64,000 nt of DNA from Neobacillus drentensis NBRC 102427 (GCF_001591445.1 NZ_BCUX01000022.1:1-64000); one strand, 5' to 3'; positions 24,350 to 36,706 are shown, counted from the first letter of the stretch. Translations and numbers: made by a program. Notes: generated by a model from the letters alone, not told the origin.

Positions 24350-24397
24350 CCCTTCACCCCCTTTTACAAACTCGTACTTTTTTAGTAAGTACTATAT

Positions 24398-25381
24398 TTA
24401 CGTTTCATAACGCTTTTTGGTTTCAATTAAAAGCAAATTATATAAAATTTTTGCGACCTTTTTTGGATCATGCCTTAGTGCCCCATTTTCCTGGTAAGCG
24501 ATATCCGCATGAACTACCTCAAGCCCTAATTCAAACAGGCGCGGAAGGTCATATAGAACAGGGTCTGCCAGCTCTTCATTATAGCGGAGCTGAATATCCT
24601 GTGGAATCTCTTCATTATTTACAAGAATCGTATTAATAAATGCACAGCTCATATGATCATATAAGGCCGTTACATGGTCACTCGCTGTAAAGCCATGAGT
24701 TTCCCCAGCCTGGGTCATCAAATTACAAATGTACACCTTTTTGGCGTGTGACCGGCATAGCTCATCTCCAATTTTCGGGACGAGCAAATTTGGAAGAATA
24801 CTTGTATATAGGCTTCCTGGCCCAATAATGATTAAATCAGCCTGACGGATCGCTTGAAGGGTTTCTGGTATCGGACGAATATTTTCCGGTGTCATAAACA
24901 CCTTTTTAATCCTTTTTCCAGAGTAAGGAATTTTTGATTCACCTGAGACAATCGTCCCATCCTCCATTTCAGCATGAAGAACGACACTCTGATTGGCAGC
25001 AGGCAGGACCTTGCCGTGAACATTTAAAATCTTGCTCATTTCCTGAATCGCGTGGACAAAGTTTCCCGTGATGGAGGTCATTGCTGCTAAGATTAAATTT
25101 CCAAGCGAGTGTCCGGAAAGTTCATTTGACGTTTTAAAGCGATGTTGAAACATTTCTTCAACGAGTGGCTCTACATCCGATAAGGATGCTAACACATTGC
25201 GAATGTCCCCGGGAGGAGGGATATGAAGATCCTCGCGCAAGCGCCCTGAGCTGCCGCCGTCATCCGCGACTGTCACAATGGCAGTAATATCCACAGGATA
25301 CTGTTTTAAGCCACGCAATAAAACTGGTAACCCTGTTCCTCCGCCAATGACGACAATTCGAGGCTGTCCGTAAATGCTCAT
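24398..25381 (-). CDS. yvcK: YvcK / gluconeogenesis factor (CofD-like)
   Basis: A 327-aa UDP-sugar-binding protein of the CofD/UPF0052 family needed for growth and cell shape on gluconeogenic carbon in Bacillus. N-terminal [13 protein letters not shown] and [38 protein letters not shown] and [10 protein letters not shown] are family signatures. The start ATG overlaps the rapZ stop as ATGA. Cytoplasmic. Confidence 0.95.
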   Translation of the reverse strand: MSIYGQPRIVVIGGGTGLPVLLRGLKQYPVDITAIVTVADDGGSSGRLREDLHIPPPGDIRNVLASLSDVEPLVEEMFQHRFKTSNELSGHSLGNLILAAMTSITGNFVHAIQEMSKILNVHGKVLPAANQSVVLHAEMEDGTIVSGESKIPYSGKRIKKVFMTPENIRPIPETLQAIRQADLIIIGPGSLYTSILPNLLVPKIGDELCRSHAKKVYICNLMTQAGETHGFTASDHVTALYDHMSCAFINTILVNNEEIPQDIQLRYNEELADPVLYDLPRLFELGLEVVHADIAYQENGALRHDPKKVAKILYNLLLIETKKRYET

Positions 25382-26271
25382 GTTGTTTTTTCCTTTCTCC
25401 TCTCAATGTCACGATGGGAAATGCATGTCTTATAATCATTTTGGAAAAATTTACCGAGATATTCAGCTAATGTAACCGAACGATGCTGGCCGCCTGTACA
25501 GCCAATCGCAATCACTAACTGTGCCTTGCCTTCTCTTTTATAATGCGGAAGCATGAAGGAAAGCAGGTCCGTTACCTTTTCCAAAAACTTATGCGTTTCA
25601 TTCCATTTTAATACATAACTAGAAACATCCTCATCGAGTCCTGTTTTCGGTCTCATATGCTCGATATAATGAGGATTCGGCAAGAAACGCACATCAAACA
25701 CTAGATCCGCATCAATAGGAATTCCATACTTAAAGCCAAATGACATGACATTGACTGTGAAGATTGATTGTTTATTCGCCGTAAATTCCGTTAATATTTT
25801 CTCACGAAGTTCCCGTGGTTTCATCTGGGAAGTGTTGTAAATTAACTGTGCTCTGCCTTTTAATTCTTCCAGAAGCTCGCGTTCAAGCGTGATTCCTTCA
25901 AGTGGCAGCCCTGTCGGTGCTAACGGATGCGACCTCCGAGTCTCTTTATATCTGCGCACTAATGTCGCATCATCTGCATCTAGAAATAATATCTGCGGAG
26001 TTACCCATGAGGTTTCGGCCAGCTCATCTAATCCTTTAAATAGATGCTCAAAGAATTCTCTGCCACGCAGATCCATAACAAGGGCAACTTTATTCATCTT
26101 ATTCCCGGACTCCTTCATAAGTTCAAGGAATTTTGGAAGGAGTGTTGGAGGTAAATTATCAACACAGAAGAATCCTAAATCTTCAAAACTCTGAATGGCC
26201 ACAGTTTTTCCTGCACCAGACATTCCTGTAATAATGACCATTTGGATGTCATTTGCAGCACCGGTACTCAT
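25378..26271 (-). CDS. rapZ: RapZ/YvcJ nucleotide-binding protein
   Basis: A 297-aa P-loop protein: Walker [11 protein letters not shown] near residue 15, Walker B-like [10 protein letters not shown], and the C-terminal motif [10 protein letters not shown]. The E. coli homologue is an adaptor controlling glmS small RNAs; the Bacillus homologue (YvcJ) hydrolyses GTP and affects competence. Overlaps yvcK by 4 nt; 19 nt after yvcI. SD AGGAGG precedes ATG 26271. Confidence 0.95.
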   Translation of the reverse strand: MSTGAANDIQMVIITGMSGAGKTVAIQSFEDLGFFCVDNLPPTLLPKFLELMKESGNKMNKVALVMDLRGREFFEHLFKGLDELAETSWVTPQILFLDADDATLVRRYKETRRSHPLAPTGLPLEGITLERELLEELKGRAQLIYNTSQMKPRELREKILTEFTANKQSIFTVNVMSFGFKYGIPIDADLVFDVRFLPNPHYIEHMRPKTGLDEDVSSYVLKWNETHKFLEKVTDLLSFMLPHYKREGKAQLVIAIGCTGGQHRSVTLAEYLGKFFQNDYKTCISHRDIERRKEKTT

Positions 26272-26290
26272 TAATAATTCCTCCTATAAG

Positions 26291-26758
26291 TTAGCTTGGA
26301 TCTAATCGATAACTGATTAGTTGAAAGTCTTTTGTATAAGTAAAAGTACCGTAAATGATTCCTTTTCCGTGAATCATGTAATCAAGAATATGATAATCGC
26401 CGGCGGCCATTGGCAAATTTTTTAATTGGTCAATCATTTGCCATTCTAGCTTACCTTCCTCGGATTCGTCTAAATCGATACCATCTGAATCTGTTGCTAC
26501 AAACGAAAACATCATCCACTCGGAAAGAAGCTGGTCGTTTTCCTTCATAATCATTGTAAAAATCCCTTTTAGCTGCGGATTTTTTAAATAGATTCCCGTT
26601 TCTTCGCGGTATTCCCTGATGCAAGAGTCTCGAACCGATTCGTCCGGCTCCATTTTCCCACCGGGAGCTACCCACCAGCCGCGTCGTGGTTTTTGCAGCA
26701 ACAATATTTTTTCGTCTCTGATTAATACACAATTGGTGACACGCTGCACAACATTCAC
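26291..26758 (-). CDS. yvcI: NUDIX hydrolase YvcI
   Basis: A 155-aa NUDIX enzyme. The full box runs from GGKMEPDESVRDS to REYREETGIYL (GX5EX7REUXEEXGU). It resembles Bacillus YvcI, which is related to 8-oxo-dGTPases; substrate not determined. The start is probably GTG 26758; a second GTG at 26749 has better SD spacing, so 3 codons are uncertain. First gene of the rapZ-yvcK-whiA-crh run. Confidence 0.9.
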   Translation of the reverse strand: MNVVQRVTNCVLIRDEKILLLQKPRRGWWVAPGGKMEPDESVRDSCIREYREETGIYLKNPQLKGIFTMIMKENDQLLSEWMMFSFVATDSDGIDLDESEEGKLEWQMIDQLKNLPMAAGDYHILDYMIHGKGIIYGTFTYTKDFQLISYRLDPS

Positions 26759-27147
26759 CCTCTTAATAAAGCATACGCTATTTAGTCGTTCACGCGGTTC
26801 TTGAGAAAGAGTCGCATTCGATCTTAGGAGCGGTAATGCTAAATATCCTACTATAACTTTAAATTTATTCTTATTATTATACTATTTTTAGGAAACAGTC
26901 ACAATGAAACAAAGTTGATATTTCTATTAATTATTATTAAGTTTGTTACGATCGTTAACATACTTTTAAAAAAAACACGGACAGGCTTGACCAGCCGAAA
27001 AAAATAGCACAGGCTACGGGCCTGTGCATGAAAGGAATATATTTTTAAAGGGGGTCAATTACTGCTTTTATCATACCCTAAAAATATTGCGCTTTTGTTA
27101 CAGAAGAATTAAAACAGAGTTACGTTTTTGTAAACATCACTTTTTTT
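26759..27147. other. Intergenic region with the trxB terminator
   Basis: Mostly AT-rich sequence between yvcI and trxB without ORFs. A strong hairpin GCACAGGC-N5-GCCTGTGC at 27007-27027 is followed on the - strand by TATTTTTTT and terminates trxB. A near-palindrome TTGTTACGATCGTTAACA lies around 26943-26960; its role is unknown. Confidence 0.7.
26998..27027 (-). terminator. Terminator of trxB
   Basis: An 8-bp perfect stem GCACAGGC/GCCTGTGC with a 5-nt loop and a run of seven T on the - strand. Confidence 0.85.
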
Positions 27148-28116
<969 letters not shown>

Positions 28117-28200
28117 CTATATAGAAAAATACGATTAAGTAAGATTATTGTTCCCTTACTTAATCGTATATAACAATCGTTTTATCGTCCACCAATATGC

Positions 28201-29694
28201 TTAATTTAAATAGTTATTCACTATTTTTACATACTTACCAATGGTCGCTGAGGAAATCCCGTAGCGGTCGGCAATCTCCTGCTGAGAAACTTTTTCACTA
28301 CGTAGCTTATGCCACATATACTCGACTGCTCCAGCCCAGGCATGTTTATTTTTCAATTGTAGTTTGTCTTTTGAAACCTCGACATATACAGAAAACCACA
28401 TGAGGTATAAACCAGACTCAATCGTTCCAATCGGTTGATAATTTTCATAAAAAAGCTCCGCAATTTCCTGCGCTTCAGCTGTCCTTGATGGTTTCCCCGA
28501 ACGAATAAGTGAAATATATTCTTTTTCTAAAGACGTAAATTTGTGATTTTGAAACAGCCGCTTGGAAGTCATGATTTCTTCCTTTTTACTTGAAACGGTT
28601 GTTAAGAATAAGGCGAATAAGCGCTCTTCCACATAGTCACTGTCAAGTTTTTGAAAAATAGATCCAGAAAGGTCCTCAAAACCGGTAGCTGGTGCACCTT
28701 CTTTATTCCACGGTTCCGAGCCTTCTTTGTCCGGATTAAGCTCCAGCACCTTTTTCCAAATACTTTTTGCAAAGTTTTCATTGCCTGTGTAATAGGCCGA
28801 ATGTGAAAGCCAATAGTAAAACGGACCATCCCCATCAAAACCGTGCTTATATAGTTTTTTCAGCCATAAATAGGCAAGTTCATATTCTCCCACTAAAGCA
28901 AATGAGGCACCAAGCTTAAATTGCTGCTCACTGAGAAGCGGTTGGATTTTCTTCAATATTTCTGTTAACCCAGTAACATTTTTTGTTTGGCCCTGATAAT
29001 GGGCAAATACCAGCCGATTACATAAGGCATGAAGATTTCCGGGATTTCTCTCAAGTACATCGTCTAAAATCGATTCAGCCTTTTCCGTTTTCCCTAAATA
29101 AAAATAAGCGAGCGCCAAGTTATTGTACGCCGACCAGTACTCCGGATAATCCTTGACAACATCTTTAAGAAGTTCAATCGCCTTCGGAAAGTATCCTGAC
29201 TCAAGCAGGTCACGAGCCTGTTCCTGTTTGACGATTAAGTCATCCTGCTGATAGAGGTCATCGTCCATATCTTCTGCCTCAAATGTTAGCACATCAAGTA
29301 AATCCTCTGTATCTTCGCTAAAATCACCATCCGGATCCAGCTGTAAATACAGCTTGGCGTGGTGATAAGCATCTTTAAAAAATCCCATATGGGCATAATT
29401 ATTCGCCAAAAAGTAATGGCATTCCACCATTTCTTGATCTAGTTCTTCAAGGATGAGGTGCAAGAGCCGGTTGGAATTTTCAAACTCGCCAAGTTCTGTT
29501 GACACAATCGCCAACTGGCATATAATCATCGGTTCACCCGGCTCAAGCTGCATCGCTCGCCCAAGATATTTTTTTGCTTTGATAAAATCACGTCGATGGA
29601 ATGCCTTTAAACCCTTCGTGAAATAATATTCCCCCGTAGGAACAAATGTAAGTAATTTTCCCATATGCGTTCTTGCTTTCGCGTCTTTACCCAT
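28201..29694 (-). CDS. yvcD: Tetratricopeptide repeat protein YvcD
   Basis: A 497-aa protein made largely of TPR helices (about 25-330; GLKAFHRRDFIKAKKYLGRA, AYNNLALAYFYLGKTEKA) and ending in a helix-turn-helix (QQEIADRYGISSATIGKYV, about 470-490). Function is unknown; the layout suggests a protein-interaction scaffold with a DNA-binding tail. ATG 29694 is preceded by GGAGG at 5 nt. The frame continues 45 nt upstream to a weaker start. Lies upstream of trxB as in other bacilli. Confidence 0.85.
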   Translation of the reverse strand: MGKDAKARTHMGKLLTFVPTGEYYFTKGLKAFHRRDFIKAKKYLGRAMQLEPGEPMIICQLAIVSTELGEFENSNRLLHLILEELDQEMVECHYFLANNYAHMGFFKDAYHHAKLYLQLDPDGDFSEDTEDLLDVLTFEAEDMDDDLYQQDDLIVKQEQARDLLESGYFPKAIELLKDVVKDYPEYWSAYNNLALAYFYLGKTEKAESILDDVLERNPGNLHALCNRLVFAHYQGQTKNVTGLTEILKKIQPLLSEQQFKLGASFALVGEYELAYLWLKKLYKHGFDGDGPFYYWLSHSAYYTGNENFAKSIWKKVLELNPDKEGSEPWNKEGAPATGFEDLSGSIFQKLDSDYVEERLFALFLTTVSSKKEEIMTSKRLFQNHKFTSLEKEYISLIRSGKPSRTAEAQEIAELFYENYQPIGTIESGLYLMWFSVYVEVSKDKLQLKNKHAWAGAVEYMWHKLRSEKVSQQEIADRYGISSATIGKYVKIVNNYLN

Positions 29695-29844
29695 GAAGTC
29701 CTCCACAATTTTTAACATAACTAATGTAGTATACCACACCTGGGAGTCGTTCGAGAAGGGAACTGGGGTTTTTAAGAGAATGACCTCTTAAAATTAAGGG
29801 AATTTGTCGCAGAATTCGTCGGGAATTACATAATTTCACAACAA

Positions 29845-29968
29845 ATGTCGTAAGTTTTCAAAAATTGGTATTAAGTGGTCAAATATATGTAGTAAGTCCC
29901 TAAAAATATGTAGTAAGTTCCGGGAAATATGTCATAAATGCTAGGAAATTTGTAATAAGTTCCTCCCT
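29845..29968. repeat. Intergenic 21-bp array, type D (ATGTAGTAAGT)
   Basis: Six units start at 29845, 29866, 29887, 29908, 29929 and 29950, exactly 21 bp apart. The core is ATGTAGTAAGT with variants (ATGTCGTAAGT, TGGTATTAAGT, ATGTCATAAAT, TTGTAATAAGT) and a variable 10-bp remainder. It fills most of the 303-bp gap between yvcD and hisI. Its unit differs from the other blocks but keeps the period. Confidence 0.88.
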
Positions 29969-29986
29969 ACCTCCTAAAACGCAAGA

Positions 29987-30010
29987 AACCGGTCGATTTA
30001 CGACCGGTCC
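29987..30010 (-). terminator. Hairpin at the end of the his operon
   Basis: ACCGGTCG and CGACCGGT pair around the hisI stop codon, followed on the - strand by TTCTTGCGTTTT. A weak U-tract makes it a moderate terminator. Confidence 0.6.
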
Positions 30011-30615
30011 TTGTGTCTTTCTTCTAATGTCCGTAACACTTCTTTGAATGGAAGGCCTTGTTCGACCAATAATACCTGCAAGTGATACAGTAAGTCAGCC
30101 GCTTCCCACCTTAACTCCTCGGCGTCACGGTTCTTCGCTGCAATAATCACTTCCGCCGCTTCTTCACCGACTTTTTTCAAAATCTTATCGACGCCTTTTT
30201 CAAAAAGATAAGTAGTGTAGGTCCCTTCCGGACGCTCCTGTTCACGGTCGACGATCACTTTTTCAAGCGATTGTAAGATTTGATAGTCCGCTAGGCTGGA
30301 TGTTCCGGTGTAGCCTCGTTCTGAAAAACAACTGACTGCACCCGTATGGCAGGCCGGACCTTTTGGATAAACAAGCACTAATAATGCATCTTGATCACAG
30401 TCATAGTTGATGCTGACAACCGTTTGTGTATTACCGCTTGTTGCCCCTTTATGCCATAATTCCTGACGAGAACGGCTATAAAACCAGGTTTCCCCCGTTT
30501 CAATCGTTTTCGCAAGTGATTCCTCGTTCATATAAGCGAGTGTTAATACTTCTTTCGTGCCGGCATCCTGGATAATGGCTGGCACTAAGCCTTTTTCATC
30601 AAATCGTACATTCAT
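29998..30615 (-). CDS. hisI: Bifunctional phosphoribosyl-AMP cyclohydrolase / phosphoribosyl-ATP pyrophosphatase
   Basis: HisIE fusion, 205 aa, catalysing steps 2 and 3 of histidine synthesis. The N-terminal HisI domain (1-110) has [22 protein letters not shown] and GPACHTG with the Zn cysteines. The C-terminal HisE domain (115-205) has [15 protein letters not shown] and [10 protein letters not shown]. Overlaps the hisF stop by 4 nt (ATGA). Last gene of the operon. Confidence 0.97.
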   Translation of the reverse strand: MNVRFDEKGLVPAIIQDAGTKEVLTLAYMNEESLAKTIETGETWFYSRSRQELWHKGATSGNTQTVVSINYDCDQDALLVLVYPKGPACHTGAVSCFSERGYTGTSSLADYQILQSLEKVIVDREQERPEGTYTTYLFEKGVDKILKKVGEEAAEVIIAAKNRDAEELRWEAADLLYHLQVLLVEQGLPFKEVLRTLEERHKDRS

Positions 30616-31373
30616 CGAACCGTCACTCCTTTTTCCCGTAAATAGCTTTTTACTTCATGAATAGATGTCTCTTTATAGTGAAAGATAGACGCAGCCAGGG
30701 CCGCATCAGCTTTTCCTGCTAAAAATGCTTCTTCAAAGTGTACTGAATTTCCTGCCCCACCCGATGCGATGACTGGTATCGGAACGGCTTCACTCACTGC
30801 CCTTGTCAGTTCTAAGTCAAATCCATTTTTCTCGCCGTCACTGTCCATACTTGTTAATAATATTTCACCGGCACCAAGCTGAGCCGCTTCTACTGCCCAT
30901 TCGATAACCAGTTTATCAGTAGGCGTTCTGCCGCCATGTGTAAACACACGCCACGTCCCAACCGCTTCATCAAATTTCGCATCGATGGCAACAACGATAC
31001 ACTGCGAACCAAAGTAGCACGCGCCTTCCTTAATTAACCCTGGATTGAGGACTGCGGCCGTATTCAATGACACTTTATCCGCCCCAGCACGAAGAATTCT
31101 TTTCATATCTTCCAAAGCATTAATACCCCCGCCTACCGTGAATGGAATCGCCAACTGGGAGGCTACTGCTTTGACAACTTCCTCCATCGTTTTCCTGCCT
31201 TCAACAGATGCAGAGATGTCTAGGAAAACTAGCTCGTCAGCGCCCTGTTCATCGTAAAACCGTGCCAATTCAACCGGGTCCCCTGCATCGCGCAGTTGGA
31301 CAAATTGAATGCCTTTTACCACTCGGCCGTCCTTTACATCAAGGCAGGGAATAATCCGTTTCGTTAATGTCAT
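30612..31373 (-). CDS. hisF: Imidazole glycerol phosphate synthase subunit HisF
   Basis: A 253-aa beta/alpha barrel cyclase subunit that takes ammonia from HisH. Contains [16 protein letters not shown] (catalytic Asp11), [32 protein letters not shown] (catalytic Asp about 130) and VIASGGAG. Lies 55 nt after hisA, overlaps hisI. Confidence 0.98.
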   Translation of the reverse strand: MTLTKRIIPCLDVKDGRVVKGIQFVQLRDAGDPVELARFYDEQGADELVFLDISASVEGRKTMEEVVKAVASQLAIPFTVGGGINALEDMKRILRAGADKVSLNTAAVLNPGLIKEGACYFGSQCIVVAIDAKFDEAVGTWRVFTHGGRTPTDKLVIEWAVEAAQLGAGEILLTSMDSDGEKNGFDLELTRAVSEAVPIPVIASGGAGNSVHFEEAFLAGKADAALAASIFHYKETSIHEVKSYLREKGVTVR

Positions 31374-31428
31374 ACATTCTCACCTTCCAATGCCTCTTTT
31401 TGCAGGGAATACTATGTAAACTCCTGTG

Positions 31429-32151
31429 TCATACGCCAGCCAACGCTAATGCTTCCTTCAACGAAAACCGATTTTCGTAAAGTGCTTTCCCAACGATCGC
31501 ACCTTGAATGCCCTTTGCTGCGATTGCTTTTAAATCGGCCAGACTACTAACCCCGCCTGAGGCAATCACATTTTTTCCAGTTACTTCAGCCATTTCACAT
31601 ACAGCCGCAATATTCGGACCCGCAAGCGTTCCGTCCGTGGCAATATCGGTAAAAATAAACGTCTCTGCACCGGCTTCGGCGAAGCGCTTGCCGAGCTCGA
31701 CCGCCTTTAGTTCGGAGGTATCCAGCCAGCCATGTGTCGCGACATAGCCATTTTTCGCGTCAATCCCCACGGCAATTTTTCCACCGTATTTCTTAATCAT
31801 CTCAATCGCAAACTCCGGCTTCGAGACTGCAATACTTCCGATGATGACCCGGTCGACCCCATTTTCAAGATAGTGGACGATATCCTCCTCCGAACGAATG
31901 CCGCCGCCAATTTGAATGTTAACCTGTAACTTTTGCGCGGCTTCTATGACAAAACGATCATTGACTCGCTTGCCATCCTTTGCCCCGTCCAGGTCGACCA
32001 TGTGAATCCACTCGGCGCCATCAGCGGCAAAACTCTTAGCCATATCAAAGGGCGAATTCCCGTAAACCGTTTCTTGATCATAGTCTCCTTGAAGAAGACG
32101 GACACAATTGCCTCCCCGCATATCAATTGCGGGATAAATTGTTAGACTCAT
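31429..32151 (-). CDS. hisA: ProFAR isomerase HisA
   Basis: A 240-aa beta/alpha barrel isomerase, step 4 of the pathway. Signature residues: [20 protein letters not shown] (catalytic Asp), [34 protein letters not shown] (second catalytic Asp) and ASGGVSS. Overlaps hisH by 4 nt as ATGA. Confidence 0.98.
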   Translation of the reverse strand: MSLTIYPAIDMRGGNCVRLLQGDYDQETVYGNSPFDMAKSFAADGAEWIHMVDLDGAKDGKRVNDRFVIEAAQKLQVNIQIGGGIRSEEDIVHYLENGVDRVIIGSIAVSKPEFAIEMIKKYGGKIAVGIDAKNGYVATHGWLDTSELKAVELGKRFAEAGAETFIFTDIATDGTLAGPNIAAVCEMAEVTGKNVIASGGVSSLADLKAIAAKGIQGAIVGKALYENRFSLKEALALAGV

Positions 32152-32774
32152 CGAACTGCCTTCCTTTCCTCCACCATCTGTAAAAAATTATCGAGAAGGG
32201 CCATCCCAAGCTTGCTGCTTTTTTCCGGATGAAATTGCATCCCCATTACATTGTCCTTGCCAACTACAGCTGATACTTGTTCGTGGTAATCAGCCTTCGC
32301 CAGTAATACATCGCTGTTTGTTGCATCTGCAAAATAGGAATGGACGAAATAGACGTAATCCTCTTCTACATTTTTTAAAAGCGGGGATTCGTTGACGAAT
32401 TCAAGCCGGTTCCAGCCCATATGTGGAACTTTGTAAGTTTCGCCTTCAGTTGTTCGGCCCGGAAAGCGGCGAACACTTCCCGGTAATAATCCTAACCCTT
32501 TCGTTGGACCATTTTCCTCACTTTGCTCAAACAATAGCTGCATTCCAAGACAAATGCCGAGAAGCGGCTTACCGGTAACCACAAATTCCTTGATCGTCTC
32601 CACTGGCAAACGCTCCATCGCATCCCGAAAGGAACCAACCCCAGGAAGTATCAATCCATCAGCTTGAAGCAAATCCTTCTTATTGGCGGAAATAAAATAA
32701 TCAGCGCCTAGTCGCTCAAGTGCTTTACTCACGCTGAACAAATTCCCCATCCCATAATCAACAACGCCAATCAT
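32148..32774 (-). CDS. hisH: Imidazole glycerol phosphate synthase subunit HisH
   Basis: A 208-aa class I glutamine amidotransferase. Catalytic Cys in [11 protein letters not shown] (about 80), His/Glu pair in [10 protein letters not shown] (about 186-188), N-terminus [15 protein letters not shown]. The frame is open 45 nt further upstream, but ATG 32774 is the family start, preceded by AGGAAAGGATG. The 81-bp gap to hisB carries two copies of a 13-bp motif. Confidence 0.97.
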   Translation of the reverse strand: MIGVVDYGMGNLFSVSKALERLGADYFISANKKDLLQADGLILPGVGSFRDAMERLPVETIKEFVVTGKPLLGICLGMQLLFEQSEENGPTKGLGLLPGSVRRFPGRTTEGETYKVPHMGWNRLEFVNESPLLKNVEEDYVYFVHSYFADATNSDVLLAKADYHEQVSAVVGKDNVMGMQFHPEKSSKLGMALLDNFLQMVEERKAVR

Positions 32775-32804
32775 CGAAAACATCCTTTCCTGGTGCATTA
32801 TCCT

Positions 32805-32840
32805 GGTGCCTGACACCAATCGTGAATGGTGCCTGACACC
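32805..32840. repeat. Two copies of the 13-bp motif GGTGCCTGACACC between hisB and hisH
   Basis: GGTGCCTGACACC occurs at 32805-32817 and 32828-32840, 23 bp apart, in the only sizeable gap of the his operon besides hisF-hisA. The motif is nearly self-complementary (GGTGYC..GRCACC arms), so each copy could form a small hairpin. The same 13-mer lies inside pepV (3561-3573) and, in reverse complement, inside rnr (10907-10919). Confidence 0.85.
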
Positions 32841-32855
32841 ACTATTTTTCCTATC

Positions 32856-33443
32856 TTAGAGCAGCCCTTTGGTCGATGGTACGCCTTTAATGCGCGGGTC
32901 GATGGTGGTGGCTTCGTCGAGGGCACGGCCAAGTGCTTTAAAGACGGCTTCGATCATATGGTGTGTATTTTTCCCATAATGAACAATGACATGTAGGTTC
33001 ATCCGCGCCTCTAAGGCAAGCTTCCATAGAAATTCATGAACAAGCTCGGTGTCGAAGGTACCAACCTTTTGTCCCGGAAATTCTGCCCTCATTTCGAGAT
33101 GCGGTCGATTGCTGAGGTCGACAACTACCTGTGCTAACGCTTCATCCATCGGCACAAAGGCATTCCCGTAGCGCTTAATGCCGCGCTTGTCCCCCAGGGC
33201 TTCACGAAGCGCCTGCCCTAAACAAATCCCGATATCCTCTGTTGTATGGTGGTCATCGACTTCGGTATCCCCATTGGCATTGACAGTCAGATTAAATTGA
33301 CCATGCTTCGTGAATAAATCAAGCATATGGCTCATGAACGGGACACCCGTTTCAAGATTAGACTGACCTTCACCATCTACTTCTAATCTCAGTTGTATTT
33401 GCGTTTCATTTGTATTCCGTTCCACACTTGCAATTCTTTCCAT
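32856..33443 (-). CDS. hisB: Imidazoleglycerol-phosphate dehydratase
   Basis: A 195-aa Mn-dependent dehydratase, step 6. Two metal-binding His motifs [14 protein letters not shown] (about 70-83) and [18 protein letters not shown] (about 165-182), plus [12 protein letters not shown]. Monofunctional; the histidinol-phosphatase is encoded elsewhere, and no hisC lies in the operon, which is common in Bacillus. Confidence 0.97.
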   Translation of the reverse strand: MERIASVERNTNETQIQLRLEVDGEGQSNLETGVPFMSHMLDLFTKHGQFNLTVNANGDTEVDDHHTTEDIGICLGQALREALGDKRGIKRYGNAFVPMDEALAQVVVDLSNRPHLEMRAEFPGQKVGTFDTELVHEFLWKLALEARMNLHVIVHYGKNTHHMIEAVFKALGRALDEATTIDPRIKGVPSTKGLL

Positions 33444-33470
33444 GACCGCGACCCCCTTATGTGATAAAAA

Positions 33471-34751
33471 CTATAACTTTCCGTCATTTTTCAAACGAAT
33501 TTCCACTGCCCTGGCATGGGCCTCGAGCCCCTCCATCCGGGCAAATTCGGCAATCTTTGCGCCATTCTCAGTTAAAGCCTTTTGACTGTAAATAATTACG
33601 CTCGATTTCTTTTGAAAATCATCGACATTGAGCGGACTTGAAAACCGTGCCGTACCATTTGTCGGCAGCACATGATTAGGGCCAGCAAAATAGTCCCCCA
33701 CCGGTTCAGAGCTATACCGGCCAATAAAGATAGCCCCTGCATGACGAATTTTCCCAAGCAGCTCGATGGCGTTCTCAGTGATAATTTCTAGATGTTCAGG
33801 TGCCAATTGGTTTACCGTTTCGACTGCTTCGTCGATATCAGCGGTGACGTAAATAGCACCATAATCGGAAATGGAACGAGCGGCGATATCTTTTCGCGGC
33901 AACGTTGATAGCTGCTTTTCAACTTCCACAGACACTGCTTCTGCCAGCGTAATCGATGGAGTCACGAGGACACTGCAGGCACGCGGGTCGTGCTCCGCTT
34001 GTGAGAGCAGGTCTGCCGCTAACTCGTCTGCCTTCGCCGTGTCATCTGCCAAAATGGCAATCTCGCTCGGACCGGCAATCATATCAATATCGACATCCCC
34101 GAACACCTCTCGTTTTGCGAGTGCCACAAAGATATTTCCCGGACCGGTAATTTTATCAACAGATTGAATCGTTTCAGTTCCATAGGCAAGGGCCGCAATC
34201 GCCTGTGCCCCGCCAACTTTATAGATTTCTTCCACACCGGCTTCCTTTGCGGCGACAAGGACTGCTGCTGGCAATAGACCTTGGTCGTCCGGAGGTGAGA
34301 CCATCACAATCCGTTTCACTCCAGCCACTTTTGCCGGAATAACGTTCATGAGGACGGATGATGGGTAGGCAGCTGTTCCTCCTGGCACATACACTCCAAC
34401 TGAATCAAGTGGTGTTATTTTTTGACCCAGAACGGTACCATTTTCTTCAGTGGTCATCCAGGATGGCCGAAGCTGCTTTTCATGGAATGTTCGAATATTT
34501 TCGGCCGCTTCCTGGACAATCGAGATAAAACGTTCGTCCACCTGCTGGTAGGCAGTCTCAATTTCTTCTTCTGTGACGGAAAAAGAAGATAAGCTGACTC
34601 GGTCGAATTTTTCCGTGAATTCTCTTAACGCTTCGTCACCACGAGTGCGAATCTCCGCGATAACTTTTTTGACAACATCCAGCTGTTCTGAAGTCCCAGT
34701 TTCAATCGAACGTTTTATCGAAATCAGTTCACTCACTTTAAGTATTTTCAT
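33471..34751 (-). CDS. hisD: Histidinol dehydrogenase
   Basis: A 426-aa Zn/NAD enzyme making histidine from histidinol in two oxidations. Contains [79 protein letters not shown] and the catalytic region [20 protein letters not shown] 34751 has GGAGG 6 nt upstream and lies 1 nt after the hisG stop; an upstream open stretch of 7 codons is ignored. Confidence 0.97.
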   Translation of the reverse strand: MKILKVSELISIKRSIETGTSEQLDVVKKVIAEIRTRGDEALREFTEKFDRVSLSSFSVTEEEIETAYQQVDERFISIVQEAAENIRTFHEKQLRPSWMTTEENGTVLGQKITPLDSVGVYVPGGTAAYPSSVLMNVIPAKVAGVKRIVMVSPPDDQGLLPAAVLVAAKEAGVEEIYKVGGAQAIAALAYGTETIQSVDKITGPGNIFVALAKREVFGDVDIDMIAGPSEIAILADDTAKADELAADLLSQAEHDPRACSVLVTPSITLAEAVSVEVEKQLSTLPRKDIAARSISDYGAIYVTADIDEAVETVNQLAPEHLEIITENAIELLGKIRHAGAIFIGRYSSEPVGDYFAGPNHVLPTNGTARFSSPLNVDDFQKKSSVIIYSQKALTENGAKIAEFARMEGLEAHARAVEIRLKNDGKL

Positions 34752-34752
34752 G

Positions 34753-35388
34753 TTAATCCTCCACTGAAACAACTTTACTAAGTCGTGTGACTAAATCGTC
34801 GATCTGATTGTCTTTGATTCGATAGCTGACTGGATTGACAATCAGCCTTGATGTGACGTCGACAATTCTCTCGTACTCGACGAGACCGTTTTCTCTCATC
34901 GTCCGTCCGGTGGAAACAATATCGACGATTCGATCGGATAACCCGATAATCGGGGCCAGTTCGATCGAACCATTTAGTTTAATAATCTCGACCTGCTCCC
35001 CTTGCTCACGGAAATAAGCCTCGGCTACATTTGGATATTTAGTAGCCACTCTAGGTGCTACATCATTCATTTTCGTACCAGGAAGTCCAGCAACCGCTAG
35101 ATAGCAGGCGCTGATTCGTAAATCGAGGAGTTCGTAGACATCGCGCTCTTCCTCAAGCAATACATCCTTGCCGGCAATACCGATATCAGCAACCCCATGC
35201 TCGACGTATGTTGGAACGTCTGTCGGTTTTGCTAAAATAAACCGCAGTCCTTCATTTTCAACCTCAATAATTAATTTTCGTGAATCATCAAATTCGGGCG
35301 GAAGCTGATAACCAGCTTTCCTGAGTAGGTCGGCTGCTTCTTCAAAAATCCGTCCTTTCGGCATCGCAATCGTTAGCACATTATTCAT
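34753..35388 (-). CDS. hisG: ATP phosphoribosyltransferase catalytic subunit, short form
   Basis: A 211-aa HisG of the short type, which lacks the C-terminal regulatory domain and needs HisZ. Contains [36 protein letters not shown] and the PRPP loop [16 protein letters not shown]. The frame is open 108 nt upstream through the hisZ 3' end; ATG 35388 is the family start and overlaps hisZ by 8 nt. Catalyses the first, committed step; feedback inhibition by histidine acts through the HisZ-HisG complex. Confidence 0.97.
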   Translation of the reverse strand: MNNVLTIAMPKGRIFEEAADLLRKAGYQLPPEFDDSRKLIIEVENEGLRFILAKPTDVPTYVEHGVADIGIAGKDVLLEEERDVYELLDLRISACYLAVAGLPGTKMNDVAPRVATKYPNVAEAYFREQGEQVEIIKLNGSIELAPIIGLSDRIVDIVSTGRTMRENGLVEYERIVDVTSRLIVNPVSYRIKDNQIDDLVTRLSKVVSVED

Positions 35389-36553
35389 CGGCACGCCCTC
35401 CAAGTAAGTAGGTAGTATCCGCAAATTTCTTCGTGTATGCATCAAGATTCTTAACACCATTGATGTCCTGAAGTACGGTCCGCTGACCCTGTTCATGCAT
35501 TTTTTCAGCTAATTGAAAAGCTTCCTTTCGTCGCTCCTGACTGAAAAAGATACAGGTCACTGTGTTTTCAATATCGTAGCTGCCGAGTGCTTCTAGGAGT
35601 CGATCCAGATGAACCGCAAAACCGGTCGCACTTGCATTTTTCCCAAATTTCTCAATTAAGCTGTAACGACCGCCATTCCCGATTGGAAAGCCGACTTTTC
35701 CTGCGTATACTTCAAATAAAATACCAGAGTAGTAGCTCATATGGCTGACAATCGTTAAATCAAATTTGACTTGATCCTGTACACCATAGTCATTGAGACA
35801 ATCCCATAATTCCTTTAGTTGTAAAATAGCTTGTTTGCCTTGTTCATTTTCAATCAAGTCGAGTGCGGTACCGATGATTTCCACTCCACCCCTAAGATCA
35901 AGGAATTGCAGCAGTCTTTGCTTATCAATCGATGATAGCGATAGTGAGTTAACATGCTCACGGTAACCGACATAATTTTTTTCATAGAGGAATCTTCTTA
36001 ACGAATTGGCCCGTTCATCTGTTCCTAGGATTTGTAAAAATAATTCCTGGGCAAAGCCAATATGGCCGATCGATACTTGGAACTCTGATAATCCCGCTTT
36101 TTTCAAAGAAGAAATGAGCAAGGAAATGACCTCTCCATCACAAGAAACTGTTTCGTCATTCAAGCATTCGACACCGATTTGCTCGAATTCAGCCGGACGG
36201 CCGCCTTCGCGCTGCTGTGCCCGGTAAACGTTAGCGGAATAAGCTAACCGAAGCGGCATGTCATCCTGAAGTAGTTTGGAGGCTGCTACTCTGGCAATCG
36301 GTGCAGTCATGTCAGGCCTCAACACCAGCGTATGGCCCTCTTTGTCAAGCAATCTAAACAGTTGGGCATCCTGAATGGCCGATGCGGTCCCAACGGTTTC
36401 ATAGTATTCAAGTGTAGGTGTTTCAATAAATTGACAGCCCCAAAGTTTAATTGTATCCTCCATCAAGGTCCGGATACGATGTTTCTTTTCATATAACTCT
36501 GGCAGCGTGTCTCTCATGCCCAAGGGTTTTTCAAACATAAACAAGCGACTCAT
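35381..36553 (-). CDS. hisZ: ATP phosphoribosyltransferase regulatory subunit
   Basis: A 390-aa histidyl-tRNA synthetase paralogue that serves as regulatory partner of the short HisG. Motif 1/2-like segments [31 protein letters not shown] and [23 protein letters not shown] are kept, as is [11 protein letters not shown]. Two ATGs 9 nt apart; ATG 36553 (MSRLFMFEK) has proper spacing from AAAGG. First gene of the operon; no T-box or other leader structure was recognised upstream. Confidence 0.96.
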   Translation of the reverse strand: MSRLFMFEKPLGMRDTLPELYEKKHRIRTLMEDTIKLWGCQFIETPTLEYYETVGTASAIQDAQLFRLLDKEGHTLVLRPDMTAPIARVAASKLLQDDMPLRLAYSANVYRAQQREGGRPAEFEQIGVECLNDETVSCDGEVISLLISSLKKAGLSEFQVSIGHIGFAQELFLQILGTDERANSLRRFLYEKNYVGYREHVNSLSLSSIDKQRLLQFLDLRGGVEIIGTALDLIENEQGKQAILQLKELWDCLNDYGVQDQVKFDLTIVSHMSYYSGILFEVYAGKVGFPIGNGGRYSLIEKFGKNASATGFAVHLDRLLEALGSYDIENTVTCIFFSQERRKEAFQLAEKMHEQGQRTVLQDINGVKNLDAYTKKFADTTYLLGGRADE

Positions 36554-36706
36554 CCTGCTCATCCTTTATCGTTAGATTACTTTGTTAGTATATTGAATAT
36601 TTTCTAATTGCTTTAGTCTGCTAATGTGATAATGAATTAAAGTAATTTTAGTTTACTCTTAGGGAAACATTTCGTCAATCAAAAAATCCGAAACGATCTG
36701 GAGGGA

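Noticed and set aside
26943-26960. Operator-like palindrome near yvcI
   Set aside because: The arms are imperfect and no known consensus fits; mentioned only in the intergenic note.
36563-36706. T-box or histidine leader upstream of hisZ
   Set aside because: No T-box sequence, specifier hairpin or His-rich leader peptide could be recognised.
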